The notes under the pieces are model-generated. The model had not been told where the DNA came from and did no database searches. It saw only the letters and a list, made by a program, of their open reading frames with translations. 64,000 nucleotides of DNA, from contig JAZSQJ010000067.1 of NCBI GenBank assembly GCA_045537905.1, positions 1 through 64,000 on the forward strand. The letters are read 5' to 3'. Below are positions 43,033 to 53,285 of this stretch, in pieces; position 1 is the stretch's first letter, and every line of letters begins with the position of its first letter. Source of the DNA: SIG636 sp045537905 (GTDB lineage: Bacteria > Bacillota > Clostridia > Oscillospirales > CAG-382). Position numbers and translations under genes: made by a program.

Positions 43033-44064
43033 CTATATTTTGGTTTTCTCTTCCAAAATGCTTAAATAGTCCTCTAAATTACGTTTTAGCAATTCTGGTG
43101 TATTGAGGTTATACGGACATAAAGAGACGCATTTTCCGCAATTAATGCAGTCGTTTATCTTAAGCATCATTTCCCTGCTTTTCTCTGTCAACCATCCGCT
43201 CGAAGGGCTACGCCTTATAAGCTGCGACATACGGGCGCAGGTGTTAATTTCTATCCCCATAGGACAGGGCATACAGTAACCGCAAGCACGGCAAAAGCTG
43301 CCCGAAAGAGCTTGCCTGTCCTTTTCTATTACCGCAGAAACCTGTGTATCGTCTATGACTGTATTTGCAAGAGAAATAAACTCATCAAGCTCGGTTTCTT
43401 TTTGTATGCCCCATATAGGCAAAACGTTATCAAACCGCTCCATCCAAGCGTATGCGGCGGCAGCGTTGGTTATAAGTCCGCCGGACAATCCCTTCATAGC
43501 AATAAAACCAACCTCGTGCTCCTTGCAAAGCTTAACCAAAGACAGATCTACATCGTTTGCCAGATAACAAAACGGAAACTGAAGGGTGCTGTACAGCCCT
43601 GATTTAACAGCCTCCTCCGCTACCTTGTGGCGATGGTTGGTGATACCTATATGACGTATCTTCCCCACCCCTTTTGCCTCAAGCATAGCTTCATAAAGCC
43701 CGCTTCCATCATCGGGCTTCGGACAAAAGGCAGGGTTATGGAATTGATATATATCAATATAATCGGTTTTTAACAAACTGAGGCTTGTTTCCAAATCCTT
43801 CCAAAAAGCATCAACCGTAGTAACTGTGGTCTTGGTAGCAATAACGATATTACTACGAACGGAAGACAGGGCAAGACCTATCTTCCGTTCGCTATCAGTA
43901 TACATTCTGGCTGTATCAAAAAATGTAAAACCGTTATTATATGCCTTTTGTAACAGCATCACGGCATAATCGTCATTTACCCTTTGGATGGGCAATGCAC
44001 CGAATGCGTTCTTAGGAGAAACAATGCCTGTTTTTCCCAACTTTACATAAGACATAGCATCCAC
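43033..44064 (-). CDS. Aldo/keto reductase with C-terminal 4Fe-4S domain
   Basis: This 343-residue TIM-barrel NAD(P)H oxidoreductase has the catalytic Tyr in DTARMYTDSE and later HNPAFCPKP. The C-terminal part carries two cysteine clusters, CRACGYCMPCP and CINCGKCVSLCP, as in ferredoxin-type AKR fusions of anaerobes. The substrate is not known. It lies one base after fhs and is the last gene of the operon, but no purine-related role is evident. Confidence 0.88.
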   Translation of the reverse strand: MDAMSYVKLGKTGIVSPKNAFGALPIQRVNDDYAVMLLQKAYNNGFTFFDTARMYTDSERKIGLALSSVRSNIVIATKTTVTTVDAFWKDLETSLSLLKTDYIDIYQFHNPAFCPKPDDGSGLYEAMLEAKGVGKIRHIGITNHRHKVAEEAVKSGLYSTLQFPFCYLANDVDLSLVKLCKEHEVGFIAMKGLSGGLITNAAAAYAWMERFDNVLPIWGIQKETELDEFISLANTVIDDTQVSAVIEKDRQALSGSFCRACGYCMPCPMGIEINTCARMSQLIRRSPSSGWLTEKSREMMLKINDCINCGKCVSLCPYNLNTPELLKRNLEDYLSILEEKTKI

Positions 44065-44065
44065 C

Positions 44066-45742
44066 TTAGAACAAGCCTGAAATCTTGCCGTTTTCGTCTA
44101 CGTCGATACGCTCAGCAGCGGGAGACTTGGGCAAGCCGGGCATGGTAAGTATATCACCGGTGAGCACAACTATAAAGCCTGCACCGGCAGAAACCTTAAC
44201 GTTTTTAACCGTTACGGTAAAGCCCTCGGGAGCACCAAGCTTTGTGGGGTCATCAGAGAAGCTGTACTGGGTTTTTGCAATACATACAGGCATCTTGCCA
44301 AAGCCAAGCTTTTCAAGCTGCTCAATCTGTTTTTTAGCTGCAGGCATTACGTTAATGCCAACGCCGCCGTATACCTTAGTAACAACAGATGCAATCTTTT
44401 CCTCAATGGTGCTGTCAAGCTCGTAGGAGAAGGTAAAGTCGCCCTGTTCTTCCTCACAAAGGCGTACAACCTCTTTTGCAAGCTCAACGCCACCCTTGCC
44501 GCCGTCTGCCCAAACTGTAGACAAAACGGTATTAACACCGAGAGCACGGCATTTTTCGATTATAAACTCTATTTCCTTATCAGTATCAGTTGGGAAACGG
44601 TTTACAGCTACAACACAGGGGAGCTTATAAACGTTTTTAATATTTGAAACGTGGCGAAGAAGGTTAGGTATACCCTTTTCAAGAGCAACCAAGTCCTCAT
44701 TACCAAGCTCGGTCTTAGCAAGACCGCCGTGCATCTTAAGCGCACGAACCGTAGCAACGATAACAACGGCATCAGGAGTAAGACCTGCCATACGGCACTT
44801 GATATCAAGGAACTTTTCAGCACCGAGGTCAGCACCAAAGCCTGCTTCGGTAACGGTATAGTCGCCCATCTTGAGAGCAAGACGGGTTGCCATAACAGAG
44901 TTACAGCCGTGGGCAATGTTAGCAAAGGGACCTCCGTGAACAAAGGCAGGGGTACCCTCAAGAGTCTGAACAAGGTTAGGCTTCAAAGCGTCCTTCAAAA
45001 GTGCAGTCATTGCACCTGCCGCCTTAAGCTCGCCACAGGTTACGGGCTTATCGTCATAGGTGTAGCCTACAACGATGCGGGACAGTCTTTCCTTAAGGTC
45101 GGTGATGGAGCTGGAAAGGCAAAGAACAGCCATAATCTCAGAAGCAACGGTAATATCAAATCCGTCCTCTCTGGGAACACCGTTGGTCTTGCCGCCCAAG
45201 CCGTCAACAACAAAGCGAAGCTGACGGTCGTTCATATCAACGCAACGCTTCCAGGAGATTTTTCTCACGTCTATATTAAGTGCGTTGCCCTGCTGGATAT
45301 GGTTATCCAACATAGCCGCAAGCAGGTTGTTTGCCGCACCTATAGCGTGGAAGTCACCTGTAAAGTGGAGGTTAATGTCCTCCATAGGTACCACCTGAGC
45401 ATATCCGCCGCCTGCGGCACCGCCCTTAACGCCAAATACGGGGCCAAGGGATGGCTCTCTGAGTGCAACGGTAACGTCCTTGCCTATAAGCTTAAGACCG
45501 TCGGCAAGACCTATTGTGGTAGTAGTTTTACCCTCACCTGCAGGGGTGGGTGTAATTGCAGTAACAAGTATAAGCTTACCGTCGGGACGGTTGGTTTCAT
45601 CCAGCAAGGAAAGGTCAACCTTTGCCTTATATCTGCCGTACTGCTCAATATACTTATCGTCAACGTGGGCACGCTCAGCTATAACGCTGATATGCTCCAT
45701 TTTACATTGCTGTGCTATTTCAATATCGCTTAAATATGCCAT
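44066..45742 (-). CDS. fhs: Formate--tetrahydrofolate ligase
   Basis: This 558-residue enzyme makes 10-formyl-THF from formate, THF and ATP. The ATP site PTPAGEGKTTTT is at about 65-77 and the sequence is full length. In this operon it supplies the formyl donor used by PurN and the AICAR transformylase. It lies 17 bases after purL, under the ZTP riboswitch at the operon head. Confidence 0.97.
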   Translation of the reverse strand: MAYLSDIEIAQQCKMEHISVIAERAHVDDKYIEQYGRYKAKVDLSLLDETNRPDGKLILVTAITPTPAGEGKTTTTIGLADGLKLIGKDVTVALREPSLGPVFGVKGGAAGGGYAQVVPMEDINLHFTGDFHAIGAANNLLAAMLDNHIQQGNALNIDVRKISWKRCVDMNDRQLRFVVDGLGGKTNGVPREDGFDITVASEIMAVLCLSSSITDLKERLSRIVVGYTYDDKPVTCGELKAAGAMTALLKDALKPNLVQTLEGTPAFVHGGPFANIAHGCNSVMATRLALKMGDYTVTEAGFGADLGAEKFLDIKCRMAGLTPDAVVIVATVRALKMHGGLAKTELGNEDLVALEKGIPNLLRHVSNIKNVYKLPCVVAVNRFPTDTDKEIEFIIEKCRALGVNTVLSTVWADGGKGGVELAKEVVRLCEEEQGDFTFSYELDSTIEEKIASVVTKVYGGVGINVMPAAKKQIEQLEKLGFGKMPVCIAKTQYSFSDDPTKLGAPEGFTVTVKNVKVSAGAGFIVVLTGDILTMPGLPKSPAAERIDVDENGKISGLF

Positions 45743-45759
45743 ACAATCTACTCCTTACA

Positions 45760-48700
45760 TTACTTAAAGTACTTAACTGCGGCCTCAAACATACGGATGT
45801 TATAGTTACCGGGAACGTTCTTGTAAAGTCCTGCACCAACTCTTTCGCTGTGACCCATTTTACCAAAAACTCTGCCATCGGGAGAGGTGATACCCTCAAT
45901 AGCAAACATAGAATCGTTGGGATTAAAGTGAACGTCACCGGTGGGATTACCTTCAAGGTCTACGTATTGGGTAGCAATCTGACCGTTTGCGGCAAGCCGC
46001 TTAATAAGCTCGGGGTCTGCAAGGAAGCGACCCTCGCCGTGAGAAATCGGCACGCTGTAAACATCGCCAACCTGGGTAAGTGCAAGCCAAGGAGACTTGT
46101 TGGAGGCGATACGGGTGCGAACTATACGGGATTGATGTCGGGCTATAGTATTGAAGGTCAAGGTGGGACAGCTTGCATCGGTATCGATAATCTTACCGTA
46201 AGGAACAAGCCCCAGCTTTATAAGTGCCTGGAAGCCGTTACAGATACCGCACATTAAACCGTCACGCTTTTCCAGAAGCTCTGTAACGCCCTCTTTAATA
46301 GCGGCATTACGGAAGAAAGCGGTTATAAACTTACCGCTACCGTCAGGCTCGTCGCCGCCGGAGAAGCCGCCGGGGATAAATACCATCTGGGCATTCTTAA
46401 GCTTGCCTGCAAAGGCATCTATGCTCTCGCTGATGCCGGCGGCACTAAGGTTTTTGATAACAACTATTTCAGGCTCAGCACCTGCATCTCTTACAGCCTT
46501 AGCGCTGTCATACTCACAGTTTGTACCGGGGAATGCAGGAATAAGCACCTTGGGCCTTGCAACCTTGATAGCCGCAGAGCGATGCTCGTCAACAGAGTAC
46601 TCAAACTTTTCCATAGGAGAGTTTGAGTCGGGGATATTACAGCTATAAACGCTTTCAAGCTTATCCTCGTAAATGCCAAGTAAGCTGTTGAGAGAAAGCT
46701 TTTCATCACCGTAGCTGATAACACCGTCATCTGTAACGGTACCTATAACAGCATCAGCAAAGCTATCATCCTTTACTTCCACAACGAAAGAACCATAGCT
46801 GTAAGCAAACAGCTCGTCCAAAGCTACACCGCTGTTAAACTTAACGCCAAGACCGTTACCAAAGGCAGCCTTCATAACCGCCTCGGCAACACCGCCCATA
46901 CCGGGGGTATAACAGGAAACGGCAGAACCGCTGCGCATAAGACCGGTAACGTCTGCGAACAGCTTAATAAGAGAATCCGCAGTAGGAAGACCGTCCTCAC
47001 CGTAAACAGGCTTAAGATGAACAAGCTTGTTGCCCGCCTTCTTAAGCTCGGGAGAGATAACTTCATCGGTTTTACCCGTAGTTACCGCAAAGGAAACAAG
47101 AGTAGGAGGAACATCCAGATTTTCAAAGGAACCACTCATAGAGTCCTTACCGCCGATAGAGCCTATACCAAGCTCAACCTGCGCTCTGAAGGCACCGAGC
47201 AAAGCAGACAAGGGCTTGCCCCAACGCTTGCCGTCCTTTCTTGGATGCTCAAAATATTCCTGGAAGGAAAGATAAACGTCCTCGAAGGAAGCACCGGACG
47301 CTACAAGCTTTGCAACGGATTCAACCACTGCAAGATATGCACCGTGATAGGGGCTGGCTTCGGAGATATAGGGGTTGTATCCGAAGGACATAAAGGAGCA
47401 GGTATTTGTGTGCTCCTTCTCAACAGAAACCTTTTGCACCATGCTCTGGGCAGGGGTAAGCTGGTTGATACCGCCAAAGGGCATCAAAACAGTACCGGCG
47501 CCGATTGTAGAGTCAAACCTTTCGGAAAGACCGCGCTTAGAGCAGATGTTAAGGTCAGAAGCAAGGGCTTTATAGTTATCGGTAAAGCTACCGCTGACAG
47601 TTTTGTTCTTATACTCTGCCTTGGCAGGTGTTATGCTTATATGCTTTTCAGCACCGTTAGAGTTCAAAAACTCACGGCTTATATCAACAATCTTTTTACC
47701 GTTCCAGTTCATAACAAGTCTGGGAGACTCAGTAACAACGGCAACGGGGCAAGCCTGAAGATTTTCTTCAGCGGCAAGAGACAGGAAGGTATTAACGTCC
47801 TTAGCCTCTATAACACCCGCCATACGCTCCTGAGACTCGCTTATAGCAAGCTCGGTACCGTCAAGACCCTCGTACTTTTTGGGTACGGCGTTAAGGTTTA
47901 TTTCAAGACCGTCTGCAAGCTCACCGATAGCAACGGAAACACCGCCTGCACCAAAGTCGTTACAACGCTTGATAAGACGGGATGCCGCAGGATTACGGAA
48001 CAAACGCTGAAGCTTTCTTTCCTCGGGTGCATTACCCTTTTGTACTTCCGCACCGCAGGTTTCTACAGAGTGAGAATCGTGAGCCTTGGAGGAGCCTGTG
48101 GCACCGCCGATACCGTCTCTGCCCGTGCTACCGCCCAAAAGGATTACTACGTCACCTGCAGCAGGAACCTCTCTCCTTACGTTTTCAGCAGGTGCAGCCG
48201 CAATAACTGCACCGATTTCCATACGCTTAGCGGCATAACCGGGGTGATAAATCTCATCAACTATACCCGTGGCAAGACCTATCTGGTTACCGTAGGAGGA
48301 ATAACCTGCAGCAGCAGTAGTAACTATTTTACGCTGAGGAAGCTTACCCTTTATGGTCTCGCTGACAGGCTTCAAGGGATCAGCCGCACCGGTAACACGC
48401 ATTGCACCGTATACGTAGGAACGGCCGGAAAGAGGGTCACGGATCGCACCGCCTATACAGGTAGCCGCACCGCCAAAGGGCTCGATTTCCGTAGGATGGT
48501 TGTGGGTTTCGTTCTTGAACAGCAACAACCAGGGCTCGCTCTTGCCATTGATTTCAACGTCAATTTTAACAGTACAAGCGTTAATCTCCTCAGACTCATC
48601 AAGCTTATCAAGCTTGCCGTTTTTCTTAAGATATCTGACTGCAAGGGTTGCAATATCCATAAGGCAAACAGGCTTTGTTCTGCCAAGCTCGCCACGCATA

Positions 48701-49449
48701 GCTATATAACTATCATAGGTCTTTTGAAGGAGCTCGTCCTCAAAAACAACGTTATCAATAATAGTCTGGAAGGTGGTATGACGGCAATGGTCAGACCAAT
48801 AGGTATCTATCATCCTGATTTCGGTGATAGTGGGGTCGCGGTTTTCCTCTATAAAATACTTCTGGCAAAAAGCAATATCCTCGTTATCCATCGCCAGACC
48901 GTAATTCTTTACAAAGGCAGCCAAGCCTTCCTTATCAAGCTTGGTGAAGCCGTCGATAGTTTTAACCTCGGTAGGAATATCGTATTCAACCGCAAGGGTC
49001 TCAGGCTTTTCAAGGGTAGCTTCCCTTGCCTCAACGGGGTTAATAACATACTTTTTAATCTCTGCAATCTCAGCATCGCTAAGTGTACCGTACAAAACGT
49101 AAACCTTAGCTGTGCGGATGATAGGTCTGTCACCGCAGGATATGATCTGGATACACTGCGCCGCAGAGTCTGCCCGCTGGTCAAACTGACCGGGTAAAAA
49201 CTCAACGGCAAAAACATAAGCGTCGCCGCAATCCAAGGACTCTGTAGCTATGTCAAGCTGAGGCTCGGAAAATACCGTGCCAATAGAGTAATTAAACAGC
49301 TCCTCTGTTATGTTTTCGGCGTCATAACGGTTTATAACACGCACGTCGCTAAGATTAGTAATGCCAAGCAGAGTGCGAGCATCGGAAAGGAGAGACTTTG
49401 CTTCGTTAGCAAGCTCTTTTTTCTTTTCTACAAAAACTCTGTAAACCAT
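45760..49449 (-). CDS. purL: Phosphoribosylformylglycinamidine synthase (fused PurL-PurQ)
   Basis: This 1229-residue protein converts FGAR to FGAM with glutamine and ATP. The synthetase part contains NETHNHPTEIEPFGGAATC and GGKDSMSGS. The C-terminal glutaminase has nucleophile Cys in CGICNGFQALIK and the His/Glu pair in SHGEGRF. The clostridial large form carries its own glutaminase, so separate purQ and purS are not needed. It starts two bases after purD, with GGAGG inside the purD end. Confidence 0.96.
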   Translation of the reverse strand: MVYRVFVEKKKELANEAKSLLSDARTLLGITNLSDVRVINRYDAENITEELFNYSIGTVFSEPQLDIATESLDCGDAYVFAVEFLPGQFDQRADSAAQCIQIISCGDRPIIRTAKVYVLYGTLSDAEIAEIKKYVINPVEAREATLEKPETLAVEYDIPTEVKTIDGFTKLDKEGLAAFVKNYGLAMDNEDIAFCQKYFIEENRDPTITEIRMIDTYWSDHCRHTTFQTIIDNVVFEDELLQKTYDSYIAMRGELGRTKPVCLMDIATLAVRYLKKNGKLDKLDESEEINACTVKIDVEINGKSEPWLLLFKNETHNHPTEIEPFGGAATCIGGAIRDPLSGRSYVYGAMRVTGAADPLKPVSETIKGKLPQRKIVTTAAAGYSSYGNQIGLATGIVDEIYHPGYAAKRMEIGAVIAAAPAENVRREVPAAGDVVILLGGSTGRDGIGGATGSSKAHDSHSVETCGAEVQKGNAPEERKLQRLFRNPAASRLIKRCNDFGAGGVSVAIGELADGLEINLNAVPKKYEGLDGTELAISESQERMAGVIEAKDVNTFLSLAAEENLQACPVAVVTESPRLVMNWNGKKIVDISREFLNSNGAEKHISITPAKAEYKNKTVSGSFTDNYKALASDLNICSKRGLSERFDSTIGAGTVLMPFGGINQLTPAQSMVQKVSVEKEHTNTCSFMSFGYNPYISEASPYHGAYLAVVESVAKLVASGASFEDVYLSFQEYFEHPRKDGKRWGKPLSALLGAFRAQVELGIGSIGGKDSMSGSFENLDVPPTLVSFAVTTGKTDEVISPELKKAGNKLVHLKPVYGEDGLPTADSLIKLFADVTGLMRSGSAVSCYTPGMGGVAEAVMKAAFGNGLGVKFNSGVALDELFAYSYGSFVVEVKDDSFADAVIGTVTDDGVISYGDEKLSLNSLLGIYEDKLESVYSCNIPDSNSPMEKFEYSVDEHRSAAIKVARPKVLIPAFPGTNCEYDSAKAVRDAGAEPEIVVIKNLSAAGISESIDAFAGKLKNAQMVFIPGGFSGGDEPDGSGKFITAFFRNAAIKEGVTELLEKRDGLMCGICNGFQALIKLGLVPYGKIIDTDASCPTLTFNTIARHQSRIVRTRIASNKSPWLALTQVGDVYSVPISHGEGRFLADPELIKRLAANGQIATQYVDLEGNPTGDVHFNPNDSMFAIEGITSPDGRVFGKMGHSERVGAGLYKNVPGNYNIRMFEAAVKYFK

Positions 49450-49451
49450 CC

Positions 49452-50723
49452 TTAGTCCTCCTTGTTAGCTTTTAATGCACGGGCACCAATGTCGCTGCGG
49501 TAGAACGCCCCCTCAAAGCCTACACGCTTAACCATAGCGTAAGATTTATCAATAGCTTCCTTAAGTGTGGGTGCTGTAGCCGTAATACCGAGGACACGGC
49601 CGCCGCCGGTAAGAAGTTTGCCGTCCTTTTCTACCGCACCTGCAACGTATACACTGCCCTGTATATCGTCAGGTATGGTTATCTCAAAGCCCTTCTTGTA
49701 AGAGCCGGGATAACCGCCGGAAGCAAGGATAACACAGCAGGCACTTTCATCCTTAAACTCCACGTTAAGAACATCAAGGGTGCCCTTTGTAGTAGCCTGC
49801 ATAACGGTAAGTAAATCTGTGTTCAAAAGGGGCAGAACCACCTGGGTCTCAGGGTCACCGAAACGGCAGTTATATTCTATAACCTTAGGTCCCTTAGGGG
49901 TAAGCATAAGACCGAAGTACAAGCAGCCCTTAAAGCTTCTTCCCTCTGCATTCATAGCTTTTACCGTGGGAAGGAAAATAGTTTCCATACACTCTTTGGC
50001 GATTTCCTTAGTGTAATAGGGGTTGGGGGCGATTGTGCCCATACCGCCTGTATTAAGACCTGTATCATTATCCCCTGCACGCTTGTGGTCCATGGAGGAA
50101 ACCATAGGAACAAGAGTTTTACCGTCGGTGAAAGCCAGAACAGAAACCTCGGGGCCCGTAAGGAACTCCTCGATTACAATGCTGTCACCGCTTTTGCCAA
50201 AGACCTTATCAGCCATCATAGATTTAACAGCGTCGTAAGCCTCTTCACGGGTTTGTGCTATAATAACGCCCTTGCCGAGAGCCAGACCGTTAGCCTTGAT
50301 AACGGTAGGAATAGCCGCAGTTTTAAGGTATTCCAACGCTTTATCCATATTATCAAATACTTCATATTCTGCAGTGGGAATACCGTATTTTTTCATAAGA
50401 TTTTTAGAAAAAACCTTACTGCCTTCGATTATTGCCGCAGCTTTGTTTGGACCAAAGCAAGGAATACCTACCGACTCCAGCTCGTCAACACAGCCTAACA
50501 CAAGGGGGTCATCGGGTGCAACAACTGCATAATCTATGCCCTTATCAACTGCAAACTGCTTGATAGCCGCTAAGTCTGTTGCTTTGATATCAACAATCTG
50601 TGCATCCTTTGCAATGCCGCCGTTACCGGGCAAGGCATATATTTGAGTAATATTTTTGTTTTCTTTCAGTTTTTTGATTATGGCGTGTTCTCTGCCTCCG
50701 CCACCAACAACCATTATTTTCAT
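49452..50723 (-). CDS. purD: Phosphoribosylamine--glycine ligase
   Basis: This 423-residue ATP-grasp enzyme makes GAR from phosphoribosylamine. It begins KIMVVGGGGREHAI and has the purD motif PNPYYTKEI plus an ATP-grasp core (FKGCLYFGLMLT). The start at 50723 has AAGGAGT; a TTG one codon upstream is less likely. It lies 11 bases after the AICAR transformylase gene. Confidence 0.96.
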   Translation of the reverse strand: MKIMVVGGGGREHAIIKKLKENKNITQIYALPGNGGIAKDAQIVDIKATDLAAIKQFAVDKGIDYAVVAPDDPLVLGCVDELESVGIPCFGPNKAAAIIEGSKVFSKNLMKKYGIPTAEYEVFDNMDKALEYLKTAAIPTVIKANGLALGKGVIIAQTREEAYDAVKSMMADKVFGKSGDSIVIEEFLTGPEVSVLAFTDGKTLVPMVSSMDHKRAGDNDTGLNTGGMGTIAPNPYYTKEIAKECMETIFLPTVKAMNAEGRSFKGCLYFGLMLTPKGPKVIEYNCRFGDPETQVVLPLLNTDLLTVMQATTKGTLDVLNVEFKDESACCVILASGGYPGSYKKGFEITIPDDIQGSVYVAGAVEKDGKLLTGGGRVLGITATAPTLKEAIDKSYAMVKRVGFEGAFYRSDIGARALKANKED

Positions 50724-50734
50724 CAAACTACTCC

Positions 50735-51919
50735 TTAATGATGGAACAAACGCATACCGGTAAACGCCATAGCCATACCGTACTTATCACAGCACTCAAT
50801 TACCAGATCATCACGGATAGAGCCACCGGGCTCTGCAATATATTTAACGCCGCTACGCTTAGCTCTTTCGATGTTGTCACTGAAGGGGAAGAAGGCGTCG
50901 GAACCAAGGGCAACGCCATCCTTGGTTGCGAGATATGCTTTGATTTCGTCATCAGTAAGAGGCTCGGGCTGGGAGGTAAAATACTTCTGCCAGTTGCCGT
51001 CTGCACAAACGTCCTCTTCGTTTCTGTTTATGTAGCCGTCTATAACGTTATCTCTCTCAGGTCTGCCGATATCAGCCTTGAAGGGTAAGGAAAGAACCTT
51101 GTCATGCTGACGAAGGAACCAAGTGTCTGCCTTGGAGCCGGCAAGACGGGTACAGTGGATACGGGACTGCTGACCTGCACCAACGCCGATAGCCTGACCG
51201 TCAACTGCATAGCAAACAGAGTTGGACTGGGTGTACTTAAGAGTGATAAGAGCAACGATGAGGTCTCTTACCGCACTTTCGGGAAGGTCCTTATTTTGGG
51301 TAACGATATTGGAAAGAAGCGCCTTGTTAATCTCGAAATTGTTTCTTCCCTGCTCGAAGGTTATACCAAAGACCTGCTTATGCTCTGCAAGGTCGGGAAC
51401 GTAATTGGGGTCTATCTTAACTATATTGTAGTTGCCGTTTCTCTTGGTCTTAAGGATTTCCAAAGCCTCAGGCTCATAACCGGGAGCGATAACACCGTCA
51501 GAAACCTCACGCTTGATCATTTTTGCGGTAACAACGTCACAAACGTCGCTGAGGGCAACCCAGTCACCAAAGGAGCACATTCTGTCAGTGCCGCGGGCAC
51601 GGGCGTAAGCACAGCCAAGAGGAGACTCATCCAGACCCTCAATATCGTCAACGAAGCAAGCCTTTTTAAGCTTATCGGACAAAGGGATACCAACAGCGGC
51701 AGAGGTAGGACTAACGTGCTTGAAGGAGGTAACGGCAGGCATACCGAGAGCTTCCTTAAGCTCCTTTACAAGCTGCCAGCTATTGAAAGCATCAAGAAAA
51801 TTAATAAAGCCGGGACGACCGTTTATTATTTCTATAGGAAGCTCGCTACCGTCGTGCATATAAATTTTAGCAGGCTTTTGGTTAGGATTACAACCGTATT
51901 TAAGTTCAAATTCTTTCAT
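50735..51919 (-). CDS. AICAR transformylase (PurH C-terminal domain alone)
   Basis: This 394-residue protein corresponds to the formyltransferase half of PurH. It starts LKYGCNPNQKPA and keeps SFKHVSPTSAAV (folate/AICAR site), SNSVCYAVDG and GQQSRIHCTRLA. The usual N-terminal IMP cyclohydrolase (MGS-like) domain is missing. The next upstream gene (51941-52657) encodes a PurO-type cyclohydrolase that would do the final ring closure. GGAGATT precedes the ATG. Confidence 0.93.
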   Translation of the reverse strand: MKEFELKYGCNPNQKPAKIYMHDGSELPIEIINGRPGFINFLDAFNSWQLVKELKEALGMPAVTSFKHVSPTSAAVGIPLSDKLKKACFVDDIEGLDESPLGCAYARARGTDRMCSFGDWVALSDVCDVVTAKMIKREVSDGVIAPGYEPEALEILKTKRNGNYNIVKIDPNYVPDLAEHKQVFGITFEQGRNNFEINKALLSNIVTQNKDLPESAVRDLIVALITLKYTQSNSVCYAVDGQAIGVGAGQQSRIHCTRLAGSKADTWFLRQHDKVLSLPFKADIGRPERDNVIDGYINRNEEDVCADGNWQKYFTSQPEPLTDDEIKAYLATKDGVALGSDAFFPFSDNIERAKRSGVKYIAEPGGSIRDDLVIECCDKYGMAMAFTGMRLFHH

Positions 51920-51940
51920 TGTATAATCTCCTTACAGCAA

Positions 51941-52657
51941 TTAGTTTTTGTTTATAAGACGGGATGCAACGTCACCGGTCTTAAGGTCGGTATAACGAAC
52001 GTAAAGGGAAATTTTGTTGTTTTCATCAAGAGCGTTCCACAGTGTATTTGTGAAAGCATCAATATCATCGGGGATAGCAACACGCTCAGGCTCACCCTGG
52101 AAAGTGGGAATGGGGTTACCGTCGCAAACGTATGTATGGATAAAGTGGCCAAGACCAGCAACGGAAGGATAAGAGAAGGTGAAACGGGCACAGTCACTTC
52201 CCTCTGCGTCGATGCTCTTAAGAATGCTCATCTCATAAGTAAAGCTGTTATCAGCAAAAGCGAGCATACCGCTTATACGGGGAGTAAGGTTGGGAGCATC
52301 AGGCTCAAACTGACGGGCGGTTAACGCCTGACTGAAGGACTTACCTTCCTTAAGACCGTTATAAATAGTATCAGTCTGGTCACCGTTGGTAACGATAAGC
52401 TTGTTTTCAAAGGAACGAAGAGCCGCATAAATGATAAGACTGGGATCCTCTACCTTAGAGGCGTCAAAAGGCTCGGTAAACAAAGCGCCGTCACGCTCGG
52501 TAAACACACGGTTTCTGCTGTTAGCGCTTCTGCCCATTATGAAGTATGCAGTGCACGCCTTACTGCCGTCGGCACTTGTACCGATAACGATACCTCTGCC
52601 AACGTAGGAATTGCCCTCAATAAGCTTGTCAATTTGATTAATCTTGTAAATATCCAT
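51941..52657 (-). CDS. purO: IMP cyclohydrolase, PurO-like
   Basis: This 238-residue protein has YVGRGIVIGTSADGS and MGRSANSRNRVF, the signature of the archaeal-type IMP cyclohydrolase family (PurO), which closes FAICAR to IMP. It is unrelated to the PurH N-terminal domain. Together with the adjacent stand-alone AICAR transformylase it replaces bifunctional PurH. AAAGGGG lies before its ATG. Confidence 0.87.
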   Translation of the reverse strand: MDIYKINQIDKLIEGNSYVGRGIVIGTSADGSKACTAYFIMGRSANSRNRVFTERDGALFTEPFDASKVEDPSLIIYAALRSFENKLIVTNGDQTDTIYNGLKEGKSFSQALTARQFEPDAPNLTPRISGMLAFADNSFTYEMSILKSIDAEGSDCARFTFSYPSVAGLGHFIHTYVCDGNPIPTFQGEPERVAIPDDIDAFTNTLWNALDENNKISLYVRYTDLKTGDVASRLINKN

Positions 52658-52673
52658 TTTATATTCCCCTTTA

Positions 52674-53285
52674 TTATTTTTCCTTAATTATCTCCGCACA
52701 AACCTTTTCGGCTGCAGCGGGTAAAATTTTCCATTCAGCTAAACGCATAACACGCTTTTGTAACACCTCGGGAGTGTCTCCCTCGTGTATGGTAACCGCC
52801 TTTTGCAAAATAATCTCTCCCCCATCGGGTATCTCATTTACAAAATGTACTGTAGCACCTGTTACCTTAACTCCCTTTGCCAAAGCAGCCTCGTGTACAC
52901 GTAGACCGTAAAAGCCTTCTCCGCAAAAGGAAGGTATCAAGGACGGATGTACGTTTATAATGCGTTTTGCAAAACGGTCTGTAAACCTTTTGCTGAGTAT
53001 AGACATAAAGCCTGCAAGTATAATAAGGTCGGTTCCCTGTTCCTCGAGAGCATTAATCAAAGCATCCTCAAACAGCTCCTGACTGCCGCAGGACTTTTTA
53101 GTTATAACCACAGAGGGAATGCCAGCCTTGGTAGCACGCTCAAGAGCGTATGCCCCCTCTTTATTGGATATCACCAAGGTAATCTTACCGCTGGTTATAA
53201 CGCCTTTCTTTTCCGCATCAATAAGTGCCTGCAAATTTGTGCCGCCGCCGGAAACCAATACAGCTATTTTAGCCGTTTTTTGCAT
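52674..53285 (-). CDS. purN: Phosphoribosylglycinamide formyltransferase
   Basis: This 203-residue enzyme transfers formyl from 10-formyl-THF to GAR. It starts KIAVLVSGGGTNLQAL and has the catalytic Asn/His/Asp region INVHPSLIPSFCG and VHFVNEIPDGG. The start at 53285 (GGAGG upstream, TGATG overlap with the formate channel gene) is preferred over the ATG at 53315. Confidence 0.95.
   Translation of the reverse strand: MQKTAKIAVLVSGGGTNLQALIDAEKKGVITSGKITLVISNKEGAYALERATKAGIPSVVITKKSCGSQELFEDALINALEEQGTDLIILAGFMSILSKRFTDRFAKRIINVHPSLIPSFCGEGFYGLRVHEAALAKGVKVTGATVHFVNEIPDGGEIILQKAVTIHEGDTPEVLQKRVMRLAEWKILPAAAEKVCAEIIKEK

Noticed and set aside
47017..49197. 726-codon open frame antisense to purL
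   Set aside because: Shadow of purL; low-complexity composition, no ribosome site and no recognisable motif.
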